A stretch of 64,000 nt of DNA from JBCBRD01 sp039819785 (GCA_039819785.1 JBCBRH010000023.1:1-64000); one strand, 5' to 3'; counted from the stretch's first letter, positions 43,670 through 52,729 are shown. Translations and numbers: made by a program. The notes: generated by a model not told the origin, from the letters alone.

Positions 43670-45117
43670 TGCGACGCAACCGCCGGGTAAAACTGGTCGC
43701 CACACTCGGGCCGGCCTCTTCGCCGCCTGACGTTATGGAACGCCTATTCCTGGCCGGTGTCGATGTCTTCCGCATCAATATGAGCCACGCAAGCCACGAC
43801 GTCGCCAAAGAGCTCCATGGCCAGGTCCGCGCGCTCAGCAAGAAGCACAACCACGCCATCGGTATCCTGGCCGATCTGCAAGGCCCGAAGTTTCGCCTCG
43901 GTGCGTTCGAAAACGAGCGCGTCCTTCTGGAAACCGGCTCCGAGTTCGTCTTCGATCAGAACGATAAGGATCCTGGCAGCACAGCCCGCGTCTACCTCCC
44001 GCACCCGCAAATATTCGAGGCCGTGAGGCCGGGCCATCGGCTACTCTTGGACGACGGCAAACTCCCGATGCACGTCCTGAATATCGACAACGGTGTGATC
44101 ACAGCAAAGGTTGAAGTCGGCGGCACACTTGCCAGCCGCAAAGGCATCTCGCTTCCAGACACACTGCTCCCCGTCGGCCCATTGACGCCAAAGGATGAAG
44201 CCGACCTGCAATATGTCCTGCAATTGGGGGTGGACTGGGTGGCCCTGTCGTTTGTGCAACGCGCACAAGACGTTGTGGACGCGAGAAAACGCATCAAAGA
44301 CGACACCGCCATCATGGTGAAGATCGAAAAGCCCGCGGCGATCGACGACTTGAATGCTATCATCGCGGCCGCCGACGGTTTCATGGTCGCGCGCGGCGAC
44401 TTAGGCGTCGAGATGCCCCTGGAAAAGGTGCCGGGCCTGCAAAAGAAAATTCTCCGTAAGGCACGCGGGGCTGGAAAACCCGTGGTCGTTGCAACACAGA
44501 TGCTCGAAAGCATGATCTCCGCCCCGACACCGACACGCGCGGAAGTTTCCGACGTTGCAACAGCCGTCTTCGAGGGGGCGGACGCAGTCATGCTGTCGGC
44601 TGAATCAGCTGTTGGAAAATTCCCGATCAAAGCCATTGAGATGATGGACCGGATCGCCATCGAAGTGGAGCATGACAAGGGCTATGAGGCCATTTTGTAC
44701 GCCTGGCAGGCAGAGCCTCTCCCAACACCTGCAGACGCCATTGCAGCCGCTGCCCATGCCATCGCCGAGACCGTTAAGCTCTCAGCCATCGTCTGCTATA
44801 CCGCCACCGGGTCAACGGCACTCCGGGTTGCCCGTGAGCGTCCCAGGCTTCCCGTCATGGCGCTGACACCCATCGGCGAAACAGCCCATCGCTTGGCCAC
44901 CGTATGGGGCATGCATTCGGTGATCCTGGACAGTGATCCCGAAAACACAGCCGATATGGTTCAGAAGGCCTGCCGGATCGCTTTTGACGAAGGCTTCGTC
45001 CAAGCTGGCGACGGTATTCTCGTGACCGGTGGCGTTCCGCTTGGCACACCTGGAACCACGAACATGATCCGCATCGCCTTCGTCGACGAGACGGGCGAGC
45101 CAAAGTCCGGATACTGA
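43669..45117 (+). CDS. pyk: pyruvate kinase
   Basis: The 482-residue enzyme makes pyruvate and ATP from phosphoenolpyruvate and ADP. It has the opening RVKLVATLGPASS, the ADP/metal region VFRINMSHASH, the active-site lysine motif IMVKIEKPAAIDDLN, MVARGDLGVEMPLEK, and VVVATQMLESMISAPTPTRA. The C-terminal allosteric domain is complete. Start ATG 43669 overlaps the DUF1036 stop by 1 nt, which makes translational coupling likely. Confidence 0.97.
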   Translation: MRRNRRVKLVATLGPASSPPDVMERLFLAGVDVFRINMSHASHDVAKELHGQVRALSKKHNHAIGILADLQGPKFRLGAFENERVLLETGSEFVFDQNDKDPGSTARVYLPHPQIFEAVRPGHRLLLDDGKLPMHVLNIDNGVITAKVEVGGTLASRKGISLPDTLLPVGPLTPKDEADLQYVLQLGVDWVALSFVQRAQDVVDARKRIKDDTAIMVKIEKPAAIDDLNAIIAAADGFMVARGDLGVEMPLEKVPGLQKKILRKARGAGKPVVVATQMLESMISAPTPTRAEVSDVATAVFEGADAVMLSAESAVGKFPIKAIEMMDRIAIEVEHDKGYEAILYAWQAEPLPTPADAIAAAAHAIAETVKLSAIVCYTATGSTALRVARERPRLPVMALTPIGETAHRLATVWGMHSVILDSDPENTADMVQKACRIAFDEGFVQAGDGILVTGGVPLGTPGTTNMIRIAFVDETGEPKSGY

Positions 45118-45171
45118 GCTCTGGGCCACGAAACGTAAAAGGGGCGTGCCGAAGTTTGACGAGAGAAGACA

Positions 45172-47232
45172 ATGCGGGCTGATCCGTCAGGCGCCTCCAG
45201 CATGGCATACCGGCCGCAGATCGACGGCCTCAGGGCCATCGCGGTCATCGTGGTGGTCATCTTCCACGCCTTTCCCGCACTGCTTCCTGGCGGCTATGTC
45301 GGCGTCGACGTCTTCTTCGTCATCTCCGGTTTTCTCATCACAGCCATCATCAGGAACGACCTGGAGGCTGGCAACTTCTCGCTCCTGAAGTTCTACGCCA
45401 AGCGCGCCCGCCGTCTGCTGCCTGCATCGCTGACGGTCTTTTTCGTTTCATTCCTCGCAGCAGCGTTTGTGATGTCGCCAGACGACTTCCGCCACTTCGG
45501 CAGAAGCCTGACGGCGGCCACGTTGTTTTTTTCCAACATCTATTTCGCGGGCAAAACCGGCTACTTCGATGCACCCGCCCACGATCGCCCGTTGTTGCAC
45601 ACATGGTCCCTCTCGATCGAAGAACAGTTCTACATCGCCTGGGCACCACTTCTCTTGCTACTGGTGCCGCGATTGCGAACGCCAACCATCGCGCTTGGGC
45701 TGGTCATTGTTTGCATCCCGTTGATCGCATGGTCGGAGTATATGGCCCAAACCCAGGCCAACCGGGCTTATTTCGCAACCGAGGCCCGCATCTGGGAGCT
45801 GCTGGTGGGAGCCACACTGGCTTTCGTCTACGACAAATGGCGGATTTCCAAACGCACAGCAGAACTGCTCGTCGGCGCAGGTCTCGTAGCGATCTTTGCA
45901 AGTGTCACGTGGCTTTCGCGAGAAACACCGTTCCCTGGCATCGCCGCTCTTCCAGCCTGCCTCGGCACGGCAGCGATCCTTTTAGCGACCCAGCACCATA
46001 ACCAGCTTCGCATAGCGCATTGGCTGACGATCCGCCCGTTGGTCTTTATCGGCTTGATCTCATACTCGCTCTACCTTTGGCATTGGCCGGTTCTGACATT
46101 TGGGCGGTTGCTGCTTGAGCGCACCCCGACACCCTTTGAGACGGTGCTCCTGATCGCATTAGCAGGTCTGCTCGCCGTCCTGTCGTGGCGGTATATCGAA
46201 CAACCGTTCAGACGTGGCACGGCTTGGAAAACACGCCCGCCGCTGGCCGTGTTGGCACGGGCTGGCGGCGCGATGGCTGTCGTCATCGCCATCGGCATTT
46301 CGGTGAACCTGGGGAAAGGCTGGGCTTGGCGGCTGGATGAGGTTGCTCAAAAGCTCTACGAGCAAAAGCAAAGTTCAAACCCCTTTCGCCCAGCATGTTA
46401 CGGGACCGACAAAGTGCTGACAGGCGACGCAAGGTGCAACTTCGGCGTCGACAAACCTGATACGACATTTGAATTGGCGATCTTCGGGGACTCAAACGCT
46501 GACCACTTCGTCCCAGCTCTCGCCATCCATGCGCGTGAACTGGGGTTGAAAGCCAGACAAGTTACCGAAAGCGCCTGCGGCCCACTGATCGGAGTCAATC
46601 TGGCAAACCGGAAAGAAAAGAAGACACGCGAATGCATGGAATTCCAATCAAGCATCGTAGCGTTCGTTGAGCAAAACCCGGATCTGAAATTGGTGGTTCT
46701 CAGCGCCAACTGGCAACCCTATGCGAAGGCTTTGCGCACGAATTCAGTCGTATCAAAAATTGATACAGAAACCGGGCCAGCGCCTGGGTCGCCGACCACC
46801 CTTGAGCCGCATCTGCGCAAGTTGATCGCATTTTTCAAAATCAAGAACATCGATGTCCACTTGATCTCGCAGATCCCCTACCAGCACATCCCGGTCAACT
46901 GCATTCTCAAGGAATTGCGCAGCGGTCAAAGCGGAGAGGATTGCGGGGTGGATGTTGCTAGAATTGAGGATGCAATCGGTGAGATCGATACCCTCTTTGA
47001 AAAACTGGCTGCCGAAGATCCATCGGTGACCGCAACGATCCCATCGCGCCACCTTTGCGGAGCGCGTCGATGCCGCCTGATGGAAGACGGCATGCTCCTA
47101 TACAAAAACGTGGGCCATCTTAATGCGCAGGGTGCCCGCAAACTCGCACCTATCATCAAACTGGACCGGGATAGATTAGTCGCCCCAATCACAGCGACAG
47201 ACGGCAACCTGACCCCAATCGCCGTCGAATAG
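45172..47232 (+). CDS. OafA/YrhL-type membrane acyltransferase with SGNH domain
   Basis: Residues 10-370 form an acyltransferase-3 domain with about ten helices (YRPQIDGLRAIAVIVVVIFH, with the conserved Arg and His). HTWSLSIEEQFYIAWAPLLL follows. Residues 420-686 form an SGNH-type esterase/transferase domain (ELAIFGDSNADHFVPAL). In the last SGNH block the His is present (NVGHLNAQGARKLAP), but the residue three before it is Asn where family members have Asp. These two-domain enzymes O-acetylate peptidoglycan or surface sugars. The ATG at 45172 or the one at 45202 could be the start. It follows pyk by 54 nt. Confidence 0.9.
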   Translation: MRADPSGASSMAYRPQIDGLRAIAVIVVVIFHAFPALLPGGYVGVDVFFVISGFLITAIIRNDLEAGNFSLLKFYAKRARRLLPASLTVFFVSFLAAAFVMSPDDFRHFGRSLTAATLFFSNIYFAGKTGYFDAPAHDRPLLHTWSLSIEEQFYIAWAPLLLLLVPRLRTPTIALGLVIVCIPLIAWSEYMAQTQANRAYFATEARIWELLVGATLAFVYDKWRISKRTAELLVGAGLVAIFASVTWLSRETPFPGIAALPACLGTAAILLATQHHNQLRIAHWLTIRPLVFIGLISYSLYLWHWPVLTFGRLLLERTPTPFETVLLIALAGLLAVLSWRYIEQPFRRGTAWKTRPPLAVLARAGGAMAVVIAIGISVNLGKGWAWRLDEVAQKLYEQKQSSNPFRPACYGTDKVLTGDARCNFGVDKPDTTFELAIFGDSNADHFVPALAIHARELGLKARQVTESACGPLIGVNLANRKEKKTRECMEFQSSIVAFVEQNPDLKLVVLSANWQPYAKALRTNSVVSKIDTETGPAPGSPTTLEPHLRKLIAFFKIKNIDVHLISQIPYQHIPVNCILKELRSGQSGEDCGVDVARIEDAIGEIDTLFEKLAAEDPSVTATIPSRHLCGARRCRLMEDGMLLYKNVGHLNAQGARKLAPIIKLDRDRLVAPITATDGNLTPIAVE

Positions 47233-47300
47233 CGCCTTTGCCGCACAGACTGTCTGCAAAACCATTTGCATTTACACCCACCACAGGCTGCAGTGCCCGC

Positions 47301-48176
47301 CTAGATCCCCTGACCCTCGGTCTCGACTTCCAATTCACGCACAGCATCCTGCGCGCCATCGGCATAGGGATGGACTTCCAGGACCTTACGGAATGCCTTG
47401 AGCGCACCTTTACTTTGCCCGGCGTCCTTCAGGATCTGCGCCAGCCCCTGCATCGCCTTGAAGTGGTTGGGATCAAGCGCCAAGACCCGCCGAAGGTCAC
47501 CGGCCGCCCGTTCGCGCTGATCCTGCAGGAACAACACGAAAGCCCGCCTGTTCCAGCCTTCCGCGTAATCCGGTGCAAGATCAACGACGGCATCGAGTAA
47601 CGACATGGCGAGTTCAGGCCGCTTCGCCGCCACCGCCTGCATCGACCGCTCCATCAGCACCGACACCGTGTCACTGCCCGACATCAGCCAGAGCCGTTCA
47701 ATGACACTTGCGATCTCGTTGGCGGTTTCTGCATCAGGTGCTGTTGCCAAGTAGGCATAAAGGTTCGAGAGAACTTCAGCGCGCCGTTTCGGCGTTTTGG
47801 GAAACCCACCTTCAAACGCCTTTTCGTATGGCTTGCCGGTCGGTTTTTGTAAAGCGTCCGGCAACGCGCCTGCACCGGGAGATGCATTGTCGTCTTTCGC
47901 GCCCTGATCATTTTGAATGGACGGGTTAGCCTCAGTCTGGACGGGAATGATGACCGCCCCGCCCTCCACTGTTTTCTGCATCGTGATCGCAGCAACAGCT
48001 GAGGACACAAACCCTGGCACTGTGACCACCACACACAGCGTGATGGTCGCAACCCAGGGGTTGCTCGATCTGGACCCAGTGGGTCTGCCGATGTCGCACA
48101 TTGATGACATGGCATGGGACGCTCCGGCGGCGGGTGCGCCGACAGCTAAGCCCAAATTGGAGTTTTGTTTGATCAT
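47301..48176 (-). CDS. TPR protein with N-terminal membrane anchor
   Basis: At 291 residues it has a hydrophobic segment near 43-62 (ATITLCVVVTVPGFVSSAVA), a Pro/Asn-rich spacer, and three or four TPR units from about 160 to the end (AEGWNRRAFVLFLQDQRERA; PNHFKAMQGLAQILKDAGQS; GALKAFRKVLEVHPYADGA). The N-terminus probably anchors or exports it and the repeats lie in the periplasm. This pattern is common in alphaproteobacteria and binds partner proteins, but the function is unknown. It is convergent with the OafA-type acyltransferase. Confidence 0.8.
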   Translation of the reverse strand: MIKQNSNLGLAVGAPAAGASHAMSSMCDIGRPTGSRSSNPWVATITLCVVVTVPGFVSSAVAAITMQKTVEGGAVIIPVQTEANPSIQNDQGAKDDNASPGAGALPDALQKPTGKPYEKAFEGGFPKTPKRRAEVLSNLYAYLATAPDAETANEIASVIERLWLMSGSDTVSVLMERSMQAVAAKRPELAMSLLDAVVDLAPDYAEGWNRRAFVLFLQDQRERAAGDLRRVLALDPNHFKAMQGLAQILKDAGQSKGALKAFRKVLEVHPYADGAQDAVRELEVETEGQGI

Positions 48177-48340
48177 CCCGATAGGCTAACAGCGGGGTTC
48201 AAACGCGTCAAAGCCCCGGTTGCAGTCAACCGAGGCGGACACGTTCAAATAATGGTCAGGTCCAGCCGGATATGAAAACCGGAAGGGGAAACACGAGCTT
48301 CAGGGCGTATGCCCCGCTGGGCGATCAGCGCGAGAGCTGA

Positions 48341-48466
48341 TCAACCCTGGCGGGCTTTGAAGCGGCGCTGGGTCTTGTTGATGACGAACAGCTTACCCTT
48401 ACGGCGAACCAGACGATTATCGCGGTGACGCGAACGCAGGGATTTCAGTGAGGCTCTAACTTTCAT
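48341..48466 (-). CDS. rpmJ: 50S ribosomal protein bL36, cysteine-free type
   Basis: The 41-residue sequence begins MKVRASLKSLRSRHRDNRLV and ends RRFKARQG, which is the alphaproteobacterial bL36 form. Unlike the zinc-binding form (CxxC...CxxxxH), it has no cysteine, so it does not need zinc. It is read from 48466 (ATG) with a TGA at 48341. It sits alone, not in the spc operon, as usual for this type. The 160 bases before the TPR gene hold no other gene. Confidence 0.93.
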   Translation of the reverse strand: MKVRASLKSLRSRHRDNRLVRRKGKLFVINKTQRRFKARQG

Positions 48467-48744
48467 CTTCTTACCTGACAGTTCCTTGGAGGGCACCGCG
48501 TCCGCGACGCAAACGTTGGTGCAATTGGTTCTAAACCACTTGAAGCCAACGCCAACAGGTCTCCGTCGCGTCAGGCTTCAGCATCTGTATTCTTTTCCGG
48601 TACTTCGGTTGAAACCTAAGTCAGCGCCTCAAGTTACCGGCTGTGAAAACCACGACGTGGGGTCATCACGGCCGTTGATCGCATGAAACCCGGCATCAGA
48701 TAATCAACCAGAAACGGCAATGGTACAATGCACAATGGGTGCAA

Positions 48745-48819
48745 TGGTGGGCGGTACAAGGTTCGAACTTGTGACCCCTTCGATGTCAACGAAGTGCTCT
48801 ACCGCTGAGCTAACCGCCC
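48745..48819 (-). tRNA. tRNA-Val (anticodon GAC)
   Basis: Reading the minus strand from 48819, the sequence folds as a full cloverleaf. The acceptor arm is GGGCGGT/ACCGCCC and the D arm GCTC/GAGC. The anticodon stem is CTTCG/CGAAG with loop TTGACAT, so the anticodon is GAC. The T arm is ACAAG/CTTGT with TTCGAAC. The discriminator is A and CCA is encoded. Length is 75 with CCA. It lies upstream of the response regulator gene start on the minus strand's far side; no integrase or duplicated end is nearby. Confidence 0.97.
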
Positions 48820-48971
48820 GGCCGCTAAGGAGATCCGAAGCGCCTCGTATAACGGGAATGACATCCCCAAGCAAGCGGTCTGGGCCAATCAATCACAAGC
48901 CACTTGGTCCACCCTGAAGATGTAGCACAATCGACCGATGCCGCGCCTATCCAAGCGCGCTCAATCGCGCA

Positions 48972-49331
48972 TTATTCGTTCAACAGGCGCTCGACTTCGT
49001 TGACGAGGTCCTTCAGGTGAAATGGTTTGGACAAAACCCGCGCTTCTTTGGGAGCAGCAGCGTCATTGTTCAAAGTCACGGCGGCAAAGCCCGTGATGAA
49101 CATGATCTTCAGGTCTGGATCGATTTCGCTGGCCCGCCGGGCAAGTTCAATACCATCCATGCGCGGCATGACAATATCGGTCAACAGCAGGCAGAACGGT
49201 TCTTCCTGCAGGCGCTCATAGGCATCCGCCCCGTTTTCGAAAGCTTCGACATCATGCCCGGCACGCTCCAGCGCGCGCTGCAGAAAGCCGCGCATCGAAT
49301 CGTCGTCTTCGGCCAATAAAATGCGGCTCAT
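48972..49331 (-). CDS. cpdR: CpdR-type single-domain response regulator
   Basis: The protein is a lone receiver domain: ILLAEDDDSMRGFLQRALER, phospho-acceptor D52 in LLLTDIVMPRMDG, and the lysine in VLSKPFHLKDLV. Near-identical blocks (LLLTDIVMP, IMFITGFAAV) mark CpdR. In Caulobacter and Sinorhizobium this controls ClpXP-dependent proteolysis at the pole and so cell-cycle entry, under CckA-ChpT. The start at 49331 begins the homology (MSRILLAEDD); an ATG at 49358 adds nine unlike residues. The order tRNA-Val, cpdR, N-formylglutamate amidohydrolase recurs in Hyphomicrobiales. Confidence 0.88.
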   Translation of the reverse strand: MSRILLAEDDDSMRGFLQRALERAGHDVEAFENGADAYERLQEEPFCLLLTDIVMPRMDGIELARRASEIDPDLKIMFITGFAAVTLNNDAAAPKEARVLSKPFHLKDLVNEVERLLNE

Positions 49332-49358
49332 GTCCCGATGCGATGGCTTTGCTGTCAT

Positions 49359-49860
49359 TTGAATGAGATCCCACTGGACTGAAGCGTAAGGGGTTTAAGC
49401 TGCATTGAATAGGCCCAACCCGTTAACGGACGTGCGGCTGAAGGCTGACGTGAAGGCGTGACTGTAAGGACCCGCAAATGGCCCCTACGCCTGCGGTTTT
49501 GTTTGATCGTCGCAGACCAGCAACGTCCCCGTAAGTCGCTGATGCCCGACGTGCGCCCGGCCACGGCCATCGTCTGCGGCTTCGAACGCCATGACCGGTG
49601 ACCGTCAGCAGCGATACAGGCAAAGTTGAGGCCATTCGGGTAAACGGAACGTTTCGATGTGCACGATTTTGGGGTGCATTTTGTGCCATCAACCCAAATG
49701 CCACCGAAAAAATACATGGCAAAAGGAACGGTACGGGACCTCACACCAGACAAATCATAGACAAGCCACGGGCAAATCGTGGACAATCAGAACCAACCGC
49801 GCCTCGCCATGTCGACGATGGCGAGAGAGCTGATTAGCTTTTTTGACGGAATAAGGTTCA
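49359..49860. other. 502-base gap between divergent cpdR and amidohydrolase genes
   Basis: It must hold both promoters. Minus-strand (49355-49786) and plus-strand (49598-49837) open frames have no family and no ribosome site, so are not called. No clear hairpin or RNA family was recognised. Confidence 0.45.
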
Positions 49861-50763
49861 ATGCCCGCCAGCGAACGCGAGACCATCGCGAGCAGATTTT
49901 CCCCACCGTTCCGGGTTTTTGAGCCTCCACTGCGCAACACACCCTTTGTGCTGTGTTCGCCGCATTCCGGCCGGGACTATCCATCTGCGTTCCTGAAGGC
50001 ATCCCGGCTCGATGCGCACACGCTGCGTAAATCCGAGGATTGTTTTGTCGATGAATTGTTCGAACCAGCGGCCAGGTCTGGCGCGCCATTGTTGGCCGCT
50101 TTGTTTCCAAGGGCCTTTCTGGATGTGAACCGGGAACCCTACGAACTGGACCCACGTCTGTTCCGCGAGCCCCTGCCTGATTTTGCGAATGCGCAGTCAA
50201 CACGGGTCATCGGTGGCCTTGGCACAATCGCCAGGATCGTGGCGGATGGTGAAAACATCTACGCAGAACCGCCGTCCCTTCAGGCAGCACTGGTCCGCAT
50301 CGAGATGCTTTATCGACCTTTTCACGACAAACTGGCCGGGCTTATCCAAGCGACGCTGAATACGTTCGGGTACGCTATTTTGCTGGACTGCCATTCCATG
50401 CCATCCATTTCAACGGCGGCAAACACGCCAGGGGGACGGCCCGATCTTGTGTTGGGTGACAGGTTCGGAGCGTCGTGTTCGGCTATGCTGACAGCCTTTT
50501 TCAAGCGCCAGCTTGAGACCGCCGGTTACTCGGTTCATATCAACCGGCCCTACGCGGGCGGACACATCACCGAGCACTACGGCCGTCCTAGACGGGGCAT
50601 TCATGCACTGCAGATCGAGATCAACAGGGGGCTCTATTTGAATGAGCGCACGTTGGAAAAGAAAGTTCATTTTCTGAAGCTTCAGTCAGACTTGGCCGAT
50701 GTCTGCCAAAAGGCTTTTGCCGAAGTCCCAGGCCTGTTTGAACGCAGGAACGCTGCCGAATAG
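49861..50763 (+). CDS. N-formylglutamate amidohydrolase (copy 2, HutG-like)
   Basis: The 300-residue protein is the classic N-formylglutamate amidohydrolase form: FVLCSPHSGRDYPSAFL, LFPRAFLDVNREPYELDP, ILLDCHSMPS, and RPYAGGHITEHYGRP ending with HALQIEINRGLYL. The zinc-binding His and Asp residues are conserved. It hydrolyses N-formylglutamate to glutamate and formate, the last step of one histidine pathway; no hut genes are near. It is on the plus strand with AAGG about 7 nt before the ATG, opposite cpdR. Confidence 0.9.
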   Translation: MPASERETIASRFSPPFRVFEPPLRNTPFVLCSPHSGRDYPSAFLKASRLDAHTLRKSEDCFVDELFEPAARSGAPLLAALFPRAFLDVNREPYELDPRLFREPLPDFANAQSTRVIGGLGTIARIVADGENIYAEPPSLQAALVRIEMLYRPFHDKLAGLIQATLNTFGYAILLDCHSMPSISTAANTPGGRPDLVLGDRFGASCSAMLTAFFKRQLETAGYSVHINRPYAGGHITEHYGRPRRGIHALQIEINRGLYLNERTLEKKVHFLKLQSDLADVCQKAFAEVPGLFERRNAAE

Positions 50764-50806
50764 ACGGCCAAGCTTAGCCTGTCCTGCAGTCACCTGACAG
50801 GCGCGC

Positions 50807-50889
50807 AAAAAAAAGCCGCCACGAGGGCGGCTTTAAGTCTAGGGAGGAAACGCCCAAGGAGGGCATCGCGCGCATTCCCATGCGAGCTA
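50807..50889 (-). ncRNA. small RNA of the suhB/mmgR (alpha-r8) type, copy 1
   Basis: The minus strand reads a short 5' stretch, a hairpin gccc-tcctt-gggc (50852-50864), then the 10-mer TTTCCTCCCT (50841-50850), then a 9-bp terminator stem aaagccgcc/ggcggcttt (50812-50834) and a T8 run (50807-50814). TTTCCTCCCT between a small hairpin and the terminator is, as I recall, the hallmark of the mmgR/alpha-r8 family, which regulates polyhydroxybutyrate storage in Sinorhizobium. The start near 50889 is estimated from the promoter at 50896-50924. A second copy lies at 51224-51315. Confidence 0.82.
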
Positions 50890-50895
50890 GGACAG

Positions 50896-50924
50896 AACGT
50901 ATGGTGCGCCGCAGCGGATCACAA
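50896..50924 (-). promoter_or_regulatory. likely promoter of sRNA copy 1
   Basis: On the minus strand TTGTGA (50919-50924), a 17-nt spacer and TACGTT (50896-50901) form a weak sigma70-type promoter placed just before the sRNA. The -10 matches the consensus only at three positions, but the layout equals that of copy 2. Confidence 0.45.
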
Positions 50925-51223
50925 TCGATCGAAAGTGCCAAAGTCCAATTTGCCGCAATGCAATATACTTAATGAAAAGCAGTGCCCGGCGTCGGATTCC
51001 CGTGGAACCGTCAGCATTTTGGGGGCTTGAACAGAGCCCGGTTCCCAATCAAGCGACGCAGGCTCCGTTGCAGGGTTAGCCCAATGACCCAGGTCAGAGG
51101 TCACGCTGTGTGCAGCGCAACATGACTGAGCGAACAACGAAATGGGACGGTTTGGACCGTTCGGCGAGCGCTGACCAACAGTTCAGGTGCAAGGAACCGA
51201 TGGTTTTCCCGAGGCTTAGGCCG

Positions 51224-51315
51224 AAAAAATGGCCGAACCCGAAGGAACGGCCAATAGTTTAGGGAGGAAACGCCCAAGAAGGGCACGAATGGGTTGCTCT
51301 CGCCCTCCATATCGC
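51224..51315 (-). ncRNA. small RNA of the suhB/mmgR (alpha-r8) type, copy 2
   Basis: The minus strand has gccc-ttctt-gggc (51272-51284), TTTCCTCCCT (51261-51270), and a terminator stem tggccg/cggcca (51230-51253) followed by T6 (51224-51229). Between hairpin and 10-mer it equals copy 1 except for one base of the loop, and differs outside. The terminator stems are unrelated in sequence but equal in position, so function, not recent duplication, holds the 10-mer. It lies about 410 nt from copy 1 in the same direction. Confidence 0.82.
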
Positions 51316-51321
51316 ACTGCA

Positions 51322-51350
51322 ATAATTCTGCGTTATCCCACTTTGCACAA
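51322..51350 (-). promoter_or_regulatory. likely promoter of sRNA copy 2
   Basis: On the minus strand TTGTGC (51345-51350), a 17-nt spacer and AATTAT (51322-51327) fit a sigma70-type promoter with start near 51315. Confidence 0.55.
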
Positions 51351-51772
51351 TTGCAAAAAACGCAGAGCTGCCGACCGGAACCCGGGTGGATCAGGTTACA
51401 CTTCTGATTTTGCTTAATAATTAGCCAGAGCGCGCGATTTCCTCTTGAGGTATATTTCTGAGGTTGCGTAATTAAAGTGCAACATTTCAGGGAGTTTTAA
51501 ACAAGTAATGCACTATACCACATCATCGCAACTTCGAAATTGACGTGACTAAATTGCGTTCAATTAATTCGCCGCAGGATTCTCGCCCCTGCTCTCGGCG
51601 CATCAGCGGCCTTTTCTGTGAAGCCGCTCAGAAAACCCATGCTTCAAACGGGAGCGGGCAAATCCAAACCTGCGCGTCTGACACTCGAGACCGCCCACCG
51701 GTCAGCCCTCAGTAGGGTGACCTGGGTTGGGCGGGCTGCTAGACGGGAGGCTCCATTCAGCGCGGATAAGCC
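51351..51772. other. 422-base AT-richer gap before the HisN-type gene
   Basis: No gene is seen. The stretch 51415-51560 is notably AT-rich compared with the rest, and an imperfect hairpin agcggc...gccgct lies near 51605-51630. It must hold the promoter of the gene at 51773. Confidence 0.45.
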
Positions 51773-52678
51773 ATGATGCAACAGTCTCACGACCCAGGTT
51801 CTACCTCCGATTCAGAACCGGCCCGCGCCGACCCACCGGAGCCCAACGCCCACACGGCAATTCAGCCCATCGCGGCAGCCCACGCGTATTGTGATCTTGC
51901 GCGAAAAGCAATCCTTCCGCATTTCAGAACGGCAATGGCTGTCGAAAACAAATTCTCCGACGCTGGCATCTCCAGTACCACAGGTGCGTTCAGTTATGAT
52001 CCCGTCACAAAGGCCGACCGGGACGCGGAACGCGCCATCCGCGCCGCTATCGAACGGGACTTTCCAGACGATGGGTTCATCGGCGAGGAGACAGGCCAGA
52101 TACGCCTGCAGGCAAACCATCGCTGGATTGTCGATCCCATCGACGGAACGCGCGCCTTCATCACGGGATCGCCGTTGTGGGGGACCCTGATCGGTCGGCT
52201 CAGCGGCACGCGCCCGGAACTGGGGTTCATGGACCAACCGTTTACACAGGAGCGCTTTTGGTCAGACGGACGGCAGACCTATTTTGCACGCGGATCCGGC
52301 CAGGCCGTCCGCGAAGGCCAGCGCGTTTCCACCCGGCAAGGTCTTCGATTAGCCGATGCGACAGTCTCGACCACCCATCCAGATCTTTTTTCTGACGCAG
52401 ATGACGCAGCACGTTTCAAGGACGTCTCAGACATTGCACGGGCGGTTCGATATGGCGGGGATTGCTATGGCTATGCGTTGCTCGCCATGGGCGGGCTCGA
52501 TGTTGTTATTGAAGCCGGGCTTCAGGTGTATGATATTGCAGCGCTAATCCCGATCATCGAATGCGCCGGTGGCGTGATTACAGACTGGAGTGGCAACCCA
52601 GTGGGTGACGGAGGTCGTGTCGTGGCATCAGGGTCGAAGGCATTGCACGCGGAGGTCTTGGCTGAACTTCAGCGCTGA
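51773..52678 (+). CDS. inositol monophosphatase-family protein, HisN type
   Basis: The 301-residue enzyme has the metal-site motifs of the inositol monophosphatase superfamily: DPVTKADRDAERAIR; GFIGEETG; and WIVDPIDGTRAFITGSPLWG with DPIDGT. The RAFITGSP form after DGT is seen in histidinol-phosphatases of the HisN type, which catalyse the penultimate step of histidine synthesis in alphaproteobacteria; substrate specificity is inferred. The C-terminal AALIPIIECAGGVITDWSG is typical. A first 25-residue polar N-terminus is extra. Two ATG codons lie side by side at 51773 and 51776. sRNAs of the suhB type take their name from such neighbours. Confidence 0.86.
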   Translation: MMQQSHDPGSTSDSEPARADPPEPNAHTAIQPIAAAHAYCDLARKAILPHFRTAMAVENKFSDAGISSTTGAFSYDPVTKADRDAERAIRAAIERDFPDDGFIGEETGQIRLQANHRWIVDPIDGTRAFITGSPLWGTLIGRLSGTRPELGFMDQPFTQERFWSDGRQTYFARGSGQAVREGQRVSTRQGLRLADATVSTTHPDLFSDADDAARFKDVSDIARAVRYGGDCYGYALLAMGGLDVVIEAGLQVYDIAALIPIIECAGGVITDWSGNPVGDGGRVVASGSKALHAEVLAELQR

Positions 52679-52729
52679 ACGCCCCGGCATCCCAGAGTGC
52701 GAGCAGATCGTGTCGACCTGAACCAATCA

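Noticed and set aside
48745..48819. Integration site at tRNA-Val
   Set aside because: No integrase, duplicated tRNA end or foreign-looking gene block is next to it.
49355..49786. 143-codon minus-strand frame between cpdR and the amidohydrolase
   Set aside because: Composition is unlike a protein (many Arg, Ser, Trp) and there is no ribosome site.
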